Notes under the pieces: generated by a model
What the model saw: the letters and a program-made list of their open reading frames with translations, nothing else
Told to the model about the DNA's origin: nothing
Databases searched by the model: none
Assembly (NCBI GenBank): GCA_946623915.1
Contig: CAMORQ010000073.1
Location: forward strand, 1-8,064
Length of the DNA stretch: 8,064 bases
DNA from: an uncultured Coriobacteriaceae bacterium
Lineage (GTDB): Bacteria > Actinomycetota > Coriobacteriia > Coriobacteriales > Eggerthellaceae
Direction: 5' to 3'
Position numbers and translations under genes: made by a program
Shown here: positions 1 through 5,553 of the stretch, one piece after another
How the letters are laid out: the number at the start of each line of letters is the position of its first letter
How positions within the stretch are numbered: the stretch's first letter is position 1

Positions 1-1
1 G

Positions 2-595
2 CGCCAGACCGGCGGTCACGGCCAGTACGGCATCTGCTACATCAACCTCATCCCGCAGGAGCCGGGTGCCGGTTACGAGTTCGACAACCAGATCGTGGGC
101 GGCGCCATTCCCAAGGAGTACATCCCCAGCGTTGACAAGGGCATTCAGGATGCGCTGAACAACGGCATCCTGGCCGGATACCCTGTCGTCGACGTCAAGG
201 TGGAGCTCATCGACGGCAAGTACCACGAAACCGACTCGTCCGACGCTGCGTTCACGGTGGCCGGTTCGCTGGCTTTCAAGGAAGCCATGCGCAAGGCCGA
301 GCCGGTGCTCCTCGAGCCGATGATGGCCGTCGAGGTGGAAACGCCCGAAGAGTACATGGGCTTCGTCATGGGAGACATCCCGTCCCGCCGTGGCATCATC
401 CAGGGCCAGGAGCCTCGTGGGAACACGGTGGTCATCACGGCCAAGGTGCCCCTGTCGAACATGTTCGGGTACGCAACCGATCTGCGCAGCGGTACACAGG
501 GCCGTGCTCTGTACACCATGCAGTTCGATTCCTACCAGCCTGTTCCGAAGAGCGTTGCAGAAGAAGTTGTTAGCAAGGCCGGCGGGAACGCCTAG
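2..595 (+). CDS. fusA: Elongation factor G, C-terminal part (5' end outside window)
   Basis: This is the last 197 residues of EF-G, the GTPase that drives ribosomal translocation in the cytoplasm; the frame is open from base 2. Visible are domain IV, with the GGHGQYG segment at its start and GAIPKEYIPSVDKGI, and domain V, with TPEEYMGFVMGDIPSRRG and the MFGYATDLRSGTQGRA segment near the end. These match the canonical translocase rather than tetracycline-resistance (TetM-type) relatives. The GTP-binding G domain is upstream and unseen. The gene ends in TAG and rpsJ begins 30 bases later with no terminator between, so fusA probably co-transcribes with the S10 cluster. No tuf gene separates fusA and rpsJ, unlike the arrangement in many actinobacteria. 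Domain IV residue choice (DSSDAAFTVAGS where many EF-Gs have DSSEMAFKIAGS) is ordinary variation. Confidence 0.97.
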   Translation, partial: RQTGGHGQYGICYINLIPQEPGAGYEFDNQIVGGAIPKEYIPSVDKGIQDALNNGILAGYPVVDVKVELIDGKYHETDSSDAAFTVAGSLAFKEAMRKAEPVLLEPMMAVEVETPEEYMGFVMGDIPSRRGIIQGQEPRGNTVVITAKVPLSNMFGYATDLRSGTQGRALYTMQFDSYQPVPKSVAEEVVSKAGGNA

Positions 596-625
596 GTCCT
601 GTGCGAATAGTGGAGGTTAGTTAAA

Positions 626-934
626 GTGGCTAGTCAAAAAATCCGCATCCGTCTGAAGGGCTACGACCATGAAATCGTGGACCAGTCCACGAAGCTCATC
701 GTCGACACCGCCCAGAAGACTGGTGCCAAAGTTTCCGGTCCAATTCCTTTGCCCACCGAGCGCAACCTGTATTGCGTCGTCAAGGGGCCGCACGTGGACA
801 AGGACTCGCGCGAGCAGTTCGAGATGCGCACGCATAAGCGCCTGATCGACATCCTCGAGCCCACCCCTAACACGGTGGATTCGCTCATGCGTTTGGACCT
901 TCCTGCCGGTGTGGACATCGAAATCAAACTGTAG
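626..934 (+). CDS. rpsJ: 30S ribosomal protein S10
   Basis: S10 is a small-subunit head protein of the 30S ribosome and, as NusE, also joins NusB in transcription antitermination complexes. The 102-residue product has the family's usual length and is recognisable throughout: QKIRIRLKGYDHEIVDQS at the N-terminus, VSGPIPLPTE in the loop region, SREQFEMRTHKRLIDI, and the near-invariant LMRLDLPAGVDIEIKL at the C-terminus. The start is GTG, chosen because GGAGG at 612-616 lies nine bases upstream and the protein then aligns from its normal second residue (family N-termini read roughly M-A-x-Q-K-I-R-I-R-L). It is the first gene of the S10 ribosomal cluster. The next gene's Shine-Dalgarno sequence begins on the last base of the rpsJ stop codon. 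Confidence 0.98.
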   Translation: MASQKIRIRLKGYDHEIVDQSTKLIVDTAQKTGAKVSGPIPLPTERNLYCVVKGPHVDKDSREQFEMRTHKRLIDILEPTPNTVDSLMRLDLPAGVDIEIKL

Positions 935-947
935 GGGAGTGGTCTGC

Positions 948-1568
948 ATGATTAACACGATATACGGAACCAAGCTGGGTATGACCCAGGTGTTTTCCGA
1001 GGACGACACGGTTGTCCCTGTGACGGTTATCCAAGCCGAGCCGAACACCATCTGCCAGCTGAAGACCGCCGAAACCGACGGGTACGAAGCGGTGCAGATC
1101 GGATTCGGTGCGATCAAGGAAAACAAAGTCAACAAGCCCATGGGCGGACATTTCGCCAAGCAGGGCGTAGCGCCTGTCAGGCATCTGCGCGAAGTGCGCG
1201 TTGAAAGCGCTTCCGAGTACAACGTCGGCGACACCGTGACGGTTGCCAACTTTGCCGAGGCGAAACTGGTCGATGTGCAGGGCACTTCTAAGGGCAAGGG
1301 CTTTGCCGGCGTCATGAAGCGCTACAACTTCGGCGGCGGCCCCGGTGGCCACGGTGCGCATTTCCACCGTGCTCCCGGTTCGGTGGGCCAGTGCGCGACG
1401 CCTTCCCGCGTGTTCAAGGGACTTCGTCTCCCCGGTCACATGGGCGTTGACACCGTGACGGTGCGCAACTTGGAGGTTGTGCGCGTCGATGAAGAAGCAA
1501 ACCTGATTCTGGTCAAGGGCGCGGTACCCGGCGGCAAAGGCGCCACGGTTCGCATTCGCTTGGCTTAA
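948..1568 (+). CDS. rplC: 50S ribosomal protein L3
   Basis: L3 binds 23S rRNA early in 50S assembly and sends an extension toward the peptidyl transferase centre. The protein is 206 residues, close to the usual length, and opens with the typical MINTIYGTKLGMTQVF. The conserved core lies at about residues 112-166: GTSKGKGFAGVMKRYNF, the GGGPGGHGAHFHRAPGSVG loop and ATPSRVFKG...LPGHMG. An upstream in-frame start at 909 exists, but it would sit inside rpsJ and add non-homologous residues. ATG 948 is supported by GGGGAG at 934-939, eight bases upstream. The loop reads GSVGQCATPSRVFKG, an actinobacterial-like form. E. coli has a methylated glutamine in this loop (substrate of PrmB); I cannot tell whether this organism modifies it. 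Gap to rpsJ is 13 bases. Confidence 0.97.
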   Translation: MINTIYGTKLGMTQVFSEDDTVVPVTVIQAEPNTICQLKTAETDGYEAVQIGFGAIKENKVNKPMGGHFAKQGVAPVRHLREVRVESASEYNVGDTVTVANFAEAKLVDVQGTSKGKGFAGVMKRYNFGGGPGGHGAHFHRAPGSVGQCATPSRVFKGLRLPGHMGVDTVTVRNLEVVRVDEEANLILVKGAVPGGKGATVRIRLA

Positions 1569-1591
1569 GTAGCAGCAAGGAGATTGGCATT

Positions 1592-2215
1592 ATGGCAAGC
1601 ATTGAAATGAAAGATGCGAGCGGCAAGAAAGTGAAGGCGATCGACCTGTCGGCCGAAGTGTTCGACGTCGAGCCTAACGTTGCCGCCATGCACGAAGTCG
1701 TGCGCGCCCAGCGTGCTGCATGGCGCGCAGGCACCTCTAACACGCTCACGCGCGGCCAGGTCAGCGGTGGTGGCAGGAAGCCGTTCCGTCAGAAGGGCAC
1801 CGGCCGCGCCCGCCAGGGTTCCATCCGTTCGCCCCACTACACTGGCGGCGGTACCGTGTTCGGTCCGCATCCGCGTTCGTACGCCTTCAAGGTGCCTTCC
1901 AAGGTGATCAAGCTGGCTATGCGCAGCGCTCTGTCCAGCAAGCTGGCCGACGAGCAATTCTACGTAGTGGACGAGTTCTCGTTCGAGAAGCCTTCCACCA
2001 AGCAGGCTGCTGCCGCGCTCGCCGCACTCGGCATCGAGGGCCGTACGACCGTTGTGGTCGCCGACGACGACGTGAACACCTACCTCAGCTTCCGCAACAT
2101 CCCGCGGGTCGAGTGCATTCCCGTCGCTGAAAGCAACACCTACGATTTCGTCAACAACAAGGCACTGGTTTTCACGGCTGCCGCTCTCGAGCGCATCGAG
2201 GAGGTGCTGAAGTAA
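1592..2215 (+). CDS. rplD: 50S ribosomal protein L4
   Basis: L4 is an early-binding 23S rRNA protein whose long loop lines the peptide exit tunnel. The 207-residue length is normal. The hallmark tunnel-loop segment is at about residues 54-80: RGQVSGGGRKPFRQKGTGRARQGS followed by IRSPHYTGGGTVFGPHPRSY. The C-terminal globular half contains ALSSKL and the VVADDD, NIPRVECIP stretch typical of actinobacterial L4. The start ATG has AAGGAG at 1577-1582, nine bases upstream. The stop codon directly abuts the rplW start. In E. coli L4 represses its own S10 operon; no comparable leader can be judged here because the operon start lies outside the window. Confidence 0.98.
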   Translation: MASIEMKDASGKKVKAIDLSAEVFDVEPNVAAMHEVVRAQRAAWRAGTSNTLTRGQVSGGGRKPFRQKGTGRARQGSIRSPHYTGGGTVFGPHPRSYAFKVPSKVIKLAMRSALSSKLADEQFYVVDEFSFEKPSTKQAAAALAALGIEGRTTVVVADDDVNTYLSFRNIPRVECIPVAESNTYDFVNNKALVFTAAALERIEEVLK

Positions 2216-2503
2216 ATGAAAGATCCCCGCGACATCATCATCCGTCCGGTCATCTCGGAGCACAGCTTCGACATGATGGGTGAAGGCACGTACACGTTCG
2301 AGGTGGCCAAGGACGCCAACAAGATCGAGATCGCCCAGGCGGTAGAATCGATTTTCGACGTCCATGTGAAGAAGGTCAACACGCTCAACGTGAAGTCCAA
2401 GCCAAAGCGCGTCCGCTGGCGCGTAGGACAGACGCGTACCTGGAAGAAGGCCATGGTTACTCTCGCCGAAGGCGAGACGATCGAGCTTTTCGCTAACAAC
2501 TAA
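2216..2503 (+). CDS. rplW: 50S ribosomal protein L23
   Basis: L23 sits at the peptide tunnel exit and is the docking site for trigger factor and the signal recognition particle. The 95-residue product shows the standard fold markers: DIIIRPVISEHSF at the N-terminus, YTFEVAKDANKIEIAQAVESIFDVHVKKVNTLNVKSKPKR in the middle, and TWKKAMVTLAEGETIELF at the end. Glu15 in VISEHS corresponds by position to the E. coli Glu18 that contacts trigger factor. The ATG follows the rplD stop codon with no gap. Its Shine-Dalgarno sequence (GAGGAGGT, 2198-2205) lies inside the end of rplD, so translation is probably coupled. This is the last ribosomal gene of the run: a hairpin terminator starts 22 bases past its stop and rplB is missing from its expected place. 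Confidence 0.98.
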   Translation: MKDPRDIIIRPVISEHSFDMMGEGTYTFEVAKDANKIEIAQAVESIFDVHVKKVNTLNVKSKPKRVRWRVGQTRTWKKAMVTLAEGETIELFANN

Positions 2504-2524
2504 GTCCAGGTAGAGAAGAGTACG

Positions 2525-2559
2525 AAATCCGCTCTACTCGCCTGGGTAGAGCGGATTTT
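2525..2559 (+). terminator. Intrinsic terminator after rplW
   Basis: A perfect 13-bp inverted repeat: AAATCCGCTCTAC at 2525-2537 and GTAGAGCGGATTT at 2546-2558, with an 8-base loop, running into four T residues at 2556-2559. The A-run before and T-run after the GC core make it work in principle on either strand, but the T-tract is short, so partial read-through into the XRE-cupin gene 24 bases downstream is possible. It marks the end of the ribosomal protein run. Confidence 0.82.
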
Positions 2560-2582
2560 GATTATCTGAAAGGGAATGTAGC

Positions 2583-3161
2583 ATGTCTGAAGACAACAAA
2601 CTAGGCAAAAAGATCGTAGCGCTGCGCGAGGCGCACCATCTCTCGCAGCAGGATTTGGCCGACCGTTGCGAAGCCGACGTGGCAACGATCGCCGGCCTCG
2701 AAGCGGGGGAGCTGCCTCCGTCCCTCGCTCCGCTCATCAAAATCACCCGTGCACTGGGTGTGCGTCTGGGAACCCTTATGGACGATGACGAAAAGCACGG
2801 TCCTAGCTACGTCGACAATACGCAGATGGAAGAAGTTACGCGCCTGAAGAGCCTTGAGACAGCTTCGGATGCGGGCGATCTTTCTTATTTCAGTTTGGCA
2901 GCCGGCCGTCCGAGCCGTCATATGGACCCCTTTATCATCACCGTCAAACCTTCCGGCGAAACCACGCACAAGCTCGTCGGACACGAAGGCGAAGAATGGC
3001 TCTACGGCATCGAAGGCGAAATCGAAATCGAGTATGGCAAGGAGCTCTACATCCTCCATCCCGGTGAGTCCATCTACTACGACTCAATCGTGCCTCACCA
3101 GGTGCGTGCCCACGATGGGCAGACGGCGAAGTTCCTTGCATGCGTCTACACGCCCATCTAG
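2583..3161 (+). CDS. XRE-family transcriptional regulator with C-terminal cupin sensor domain
   Basis: A 192-residue two-domain regulator. Residues 8-66 form an XRE/Cro-type helix-turn-helix (KIVALREAHHLSQQDLADRC, then IAGLEAGELPPSL and ITRALGVRLGTLM). Residues about 115-190 form a cupin_2 barrel: GHEGEEWLYGIEGEIEIEYG (motif 1, with His134 and Glu138) and LHPGESIYYDSIVPHQV (motif 2, with Pro160-Gly161 and His172). The family usually binds DNA through the HTH and senses a small molecule through the cupin; the ligand here is unknown. The ATG has AAAGGGA at 2569-2575, seven bases upstream. It directly follows the rplW terminator, and no convincing promoter fits in the 79-base gap, so read-through or an atypical promoter may drive it. 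The next gene is an acyl-CoA synthetase on the same strand, its likely regulatory target (inference). No truncation is seen. Confidence 0.93.
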   Translation: MSEDNKLGKKIVALREAHHLSQQDLADRCEADVATIAGLEAGELPPSLAPLIKITRALGVRLGTLMDDDEKHGPSYVDNTQMEEVTRLKSLETASDAGDLSYFSLAAGRPSRHMDPFIITVKPSGETTHKLVGHEGEEWLYGIEGEIEIEYGKELYILHPGESIYYDSIVPHQVRAHDGQTAKFLACVYTPI

Positions 3162-3168
3162 GTTTGGT

Positions 3169-3310
3169 GTTCCGCCGTTCTGGCGAACGCCGGAACGTGC
3201 TCGGGGAGGCGACATGACGCTGCGCGCGGCCCCAGCTTTCTGGTTCCGCCGTTCTGGCGAACGCCGGAACGTGCTCGGGGAGGCGACATGACGCTGCGCG
3301 CGGCCCCAGC
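3169..3310. repeat. Perfect 68-bp tandem direct repeat, period 74
   Basis: Copy 1 is 3169-3236 and copy 2 is 3243-3310, identical at every base by eye and separated by TTTCTG. Each copy starts with an imperfect hairpin, GTTCCGCCGTTC and GAACGCCGGAAC around a TGGC loop (one C-C mismatch; 3169-3196 and 3243-3270). Each then carries GGGGAGG followed four bases later by ATGACG. The end-palindrome layout resembles REP-like or other dispersed palindromic elements. Perfect identity means the duplication is recent or maintained. Whether this unit occurs elsewhere in the genome cannot be told from the window. Confidence 0.93.
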
Positions 3311-3318
3311 GCATCATC

Positions 3319-3376
3319 TTGCCCCTTGTTTTGGCCTCGGCGCGTACGGAGTACGCTTGGGCCAAAGGCGGGGCAA
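3319..3376. repeat. Compound inverted repeat (long stem-loop)
   Basis: Three nested inverted repeats share one axis: TTGCCCC (3319-3325) with GGGGCAA (3370-3376); TTTGGCC (3330-3336) with GGCCAAA (3360-3366); and GCGTAC (3342-3347) with GTACGC (3351-3356) around a GGA loop. Internal loops separate the three stems. Transcribed, it would form a stable extended hairpin 158 bases past the XRE-cupin stop. It lacks a following T-run, so it is not a standard intrinsic terminator. It could protect an mRNA 3' end or be a palindromic repeat element. Confidence 0.8.
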
Positions 3377-3416
3377 TCTGAAGCACTGGATGCCGCGCTC
3401 GCTGTTTAACCATGGG

Positions 3417-3491
3417 CGACCTGCGATGTTGCGGACGACCTGCGATGTTGTGGGTGAGCTGATATTTTTGGATGACCTGGGATTTTGTGGG
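3417..3491. repeat. Four direct repeats of 18-19 bp upstream of acyl-CoA synthetase; possible operator
   Basis: Units start at 3417, 3436, 3455 and 3473. The first two share CGACCTGCGATGTTG exactly. The third (TGAGCTGATATTTTTG) and fourth (TGACCTGGGATTTTG) are degenerate, giving a consensus near YGACCTGNGATNTTGNGG. The period is not a multiple of three, so it is not a coding repeat, and it is close to two helical turns. The array ends 72 bases before the synthetase ATG, in the promoter region. An operator role for the neighbouring XRE-cupin protein is inference only. Confidence 0.7.
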
Positions 3492-3563
3492 CTGTCAGCG
3501 AAGTTTAGATTATGTGTTGGACGATGTTGATTGTTTGGGAATAGTTGAGTGAGGAATCTTCAT

Positions 3564-5450
3564 ATGACTGAAACTGAAGAGGTAATCCAGCGGCTGAGGT
3601 TGCGAGAGGAAGACGGGTGGCTCGAGGACGAGATTGCCCAGCGGCTTGTGTACGCTACAAGTGATCCGGAGCCTCGTGAAGACGGGACGGTTCCCGTGCC
3701 TGGTGACATCGACTTTCCGCTCCATTCGGAAATGACCATCGGGCAGTACTTCCGTGCCTGCGTCGAGCGCGATCCCGACCACGAGTTCGTCGTGTACCCC
3801 GACCGCAACCTTCGCTGGACGTACAAGGAATTCGACGAGCGCACCGACGCCCTCGCACGCGGGCTGCTCTACATTGGCATGCGTCCTGCCGATCATCTGG
3901 GCGTATGGGCGCGCAACATCCCCGACTGGCTCACGTTCATGTACGCGTGCGCAAAAATCGGCGTGGTCATGGTAACTATGAACCCTGTGTTCAAAAGCCA
4001 CGAACTTGACTACGTCCTCAAGCAGTCGGACATGAAAGCGCTGTGCATTATCGATCAATTCCGCGACATCGACTACCTCTCCATCGTGCGCGAATTAGTG
4101 CCCGAATCGACCGAGCAGCAACGCGGATACCTCAACAGCGAGACCTATCCGTTCTTGAAGAACATCATATACATGGGCCCTGAAAAGCACCGCGGTTGCT
4201 ACAGCGTCCCGGAACTGCTCTTGCTTGGCGAACATGTGGCCGAAGAAGAGCTGTGGGAATGCCAGAAGTCGTTCGCCAACAACGACTGCGTCATGATGCA
4301 GTACACAAGCGGGACCACGGGTTTCCCGAAGGGCGTTATGCTCACGCACCGCAATATCCTGAACAACGGTTTCTTCATCGGGGAAGGGCAGCATCTTACG
4401 CCTAACGACCGCGTGTGCCTGCCGGTGCCCTACTTCCATTGCTTCGGATGTGTGCTCGGCGTGATGGCGTGCTTGACGCACCGCTGCACCATCATCGGCA
4501 TCGAGCAATACGAACCCGAAATGGTCTTGCGCGCCATCGACCGCGAAAAAGCGAGCGCGGTCTACGGTGTGCCGACGATGTACATCGGAGAGCTGAACCA
4601 TCCGAACTTCTCGCAGTACGACATGTCCAGCCTGCGTACCGGCATCATGGCCGGGTCGCCTTGTCCACCTGCCACCATGGCAGAGGTCATGGACAAGATG
4701 AACATGCGCGAGATAACCATCTGCTACGGGCTCACCGAAACGAGTCCGGTGTTCACGCAGACTTCTGCAGACGACGACATCGACCACAAATGCACGACGG
4801 TGGGCAAGAAGCATCCGCCGGTGGACGTGAAGGTGCTCGACGTGAACGACGGTCATGAATGCGCGCCCGGAGAGCATGGCGAGCTGTGTTGCCGTGGCTA
4901 CAATGTGATGAAGGGCTATTACAAGATGCCCGACAAGACCGCCGAAGCGATAGACGAGAACGGCTACCTGCATTCGGGCGATATGGGCACGGTGGACGAA
5001 GAGGGCTATTTCCGCGTCACGGGGCGCATCAAGGACATGATCATCCGCGGCGGCGAGAACATCTACCCGCTCGAAGTGGAGAACTTCCTGCTTACGATGC
5101 CAGGCGTCCTCGATGCGCAGGTGGTTGGCATCCCCGACGAAAAGCTCGGCGAAATCGTCGGGGCATTTATCCGCACGCATCCCGGGCACGAGGACATGAC
5201 CGAAGACGACGTGCGCGCCTATGCTATTCCGCGCATCGCGCGGTTCAAGGTGCCCAAGCGCGTGTTCTTCGTCGACGAGTTCCCCATGAACCCGGCGAAC
5301 AAAGTGCTCAAGTACAAGCTGCGCGAGATGGCCAAGGAGCTCACCGACCGCGAGAACCTGAAGGTCTGGGAAAACGAAGACGAAGCCGCTGCCGCGCAGG
5401 CAGCCAGCGAAGAAGACGACGCTCAAGGCGGTATGTTCCGCGAGAGGTAG
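3564..5450 (+). CDS. AMP-forming acyl-CoA synthetase (4CL / medium-chain fatty acid ligase type)
   Basis: An ANL-superfamily adenylating enzyme of 628 residues. It would activate a carboxylic acid with ATP to an acyl-AMP and transfer the acyl group to coenzyme A in the cytoplasm. Core motifs are in order: phosphate-binding YTSGTTGFPKG (247-257), YGLTE (388-392), SGD (471-473), GRIKDMIIRGGENIYP (487-502) and the C-terminal catalytic Lys580 in ANKVLKYKLRE. The usual Gly before that lysine is Asn579. The length exceeds the common ~550 owing to an N-terminal extension of about 50 residues and an acidic, Ala-rich tail after residue 600. The substrate cannot be deduced; medium-chain, aromatic or bile-type acids are all possible. 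The ATG at 3564 is preferred over GTG 3549 because TGAGGA (3550-3555) is eight bases upstream. It follows the XRE-cupin gene, its probable regulator. Confidence 0.93.
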   Translation: MTETEEVIQRLRLREEDGWLEDEIAQRLVYATSDPEPREDGTVPVPGDIDFPLHSEMTIGQYFRACVERDPDHEFVVYPDRNLRWTYKEFDERTDALARGLLYIGMRPADHLGVWARNIPDWLTFMYACAKIGVVMVTMNPVFKSHELDYVLKQSDMKALCIIDQFRDIDYLSIVRELVPESTEQQRGYLNSETYPFLKNIIYMGPEKHRGCYSVPELLLLGEHVAEEELWECQKSFANNDCVMMQYTSGTTGFPKGVMLTHRNILNNGFFIGEGQHLTPNDRVCLPVPYFHCFGCVLGVMACLTHRCTIIGIEQYEPEMVLRAIDREKASAVYGVPTMYIGELNHPNFSQYDMSSLRTGIMAGSPCPPATMAEVMDKMNMREITICYGLTETSPVFTQTSADDDIDHKCTTVGKKHPPVDVKVLDVNDGHECAPGEHGELCCRGYNVMKGYYKMPDKTAEAIDENGYLHSGDMGTVDEEGYFRVTGRIKDMIIRGGENIYPLEVENFLLTMPGVLDAQVVGIPDEKLGEIVGAFIRTHPGHEDMTEDDVRAYAIPRIARFKVPKRVFFVDEFPMNPANKVLKYKLREMAKELTDRENLKVWENEDEAAAAQAASEEDDAQGGMFRER

Positions 5451-5553
5451 CATGCTTTTCGCGGGGCACGCCCTTTGATGTGCGGCTGTCCGCTTACGGT
5501 CTTCGCCGGTTGCATATGAAAACACCCGATTATCGTTGGGAGACATGCGTTTC

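Larger units (their letters stand above)
3162..3563. other. Non-coding interval rich in repeats and hairpins
   Basis: This 402-base gap between the XRE-cupin and acyl-CoA synthetase genes has no credible protein gene. From left to right it holds a perfect 68-bp tandem duplication (3169-3310), a compound stem-loop (3319-3376), and four 18-19 bp direct repeats (3417-3491). A clearly more T/G-rich, C-poor stretch then leads to the synthetase Shine-Dalgarno at 3550-3555. The composition changes sharply at about 3411: GC-rich structured DNA on the left, AT-richer DNA on the right, as expected if the right part is the promoter region. A weak promoter guess is TTGGAC at 3517-3522 with AATAGT at 3540-3545 (17-base spacer), which would put the start of transcription very near the start codon; I do not trust it. 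Confidence 0.8.

Noticed and set aside
1565..2365. 266-residue minus-strand open frame opposite rplD and rplW
   Set aside because: Fully overlaps two certain ribosomal protein genes and shows no family resemblance.
2854..3291. 145-residue + strand frame overlapping the XRE-cupin gene and running into the 68-bp repeats
   Set aside because: Most of it is the cupin coding sequence read out of frame; the tail is translated repeat DNA.
3411..3530. Iteron-type plasmid or phage replication origin from the 19-bp repeats
   Set aside because: No replication initiator gene or DnaA boxes are nearby, and the context is chromosomal housekeeping genes; an operator fits better.
5451..5553. Possible terminator (GGGGCACGCCCTTT near 5462-5475) and a possible promoter (TTACGG / TATGAA) before the rhomboid gene
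   Set aside because: The stem is at most four bp with a two-base loop, which cannot form, and the promoter boxes match poorly with a 15-base spacer.
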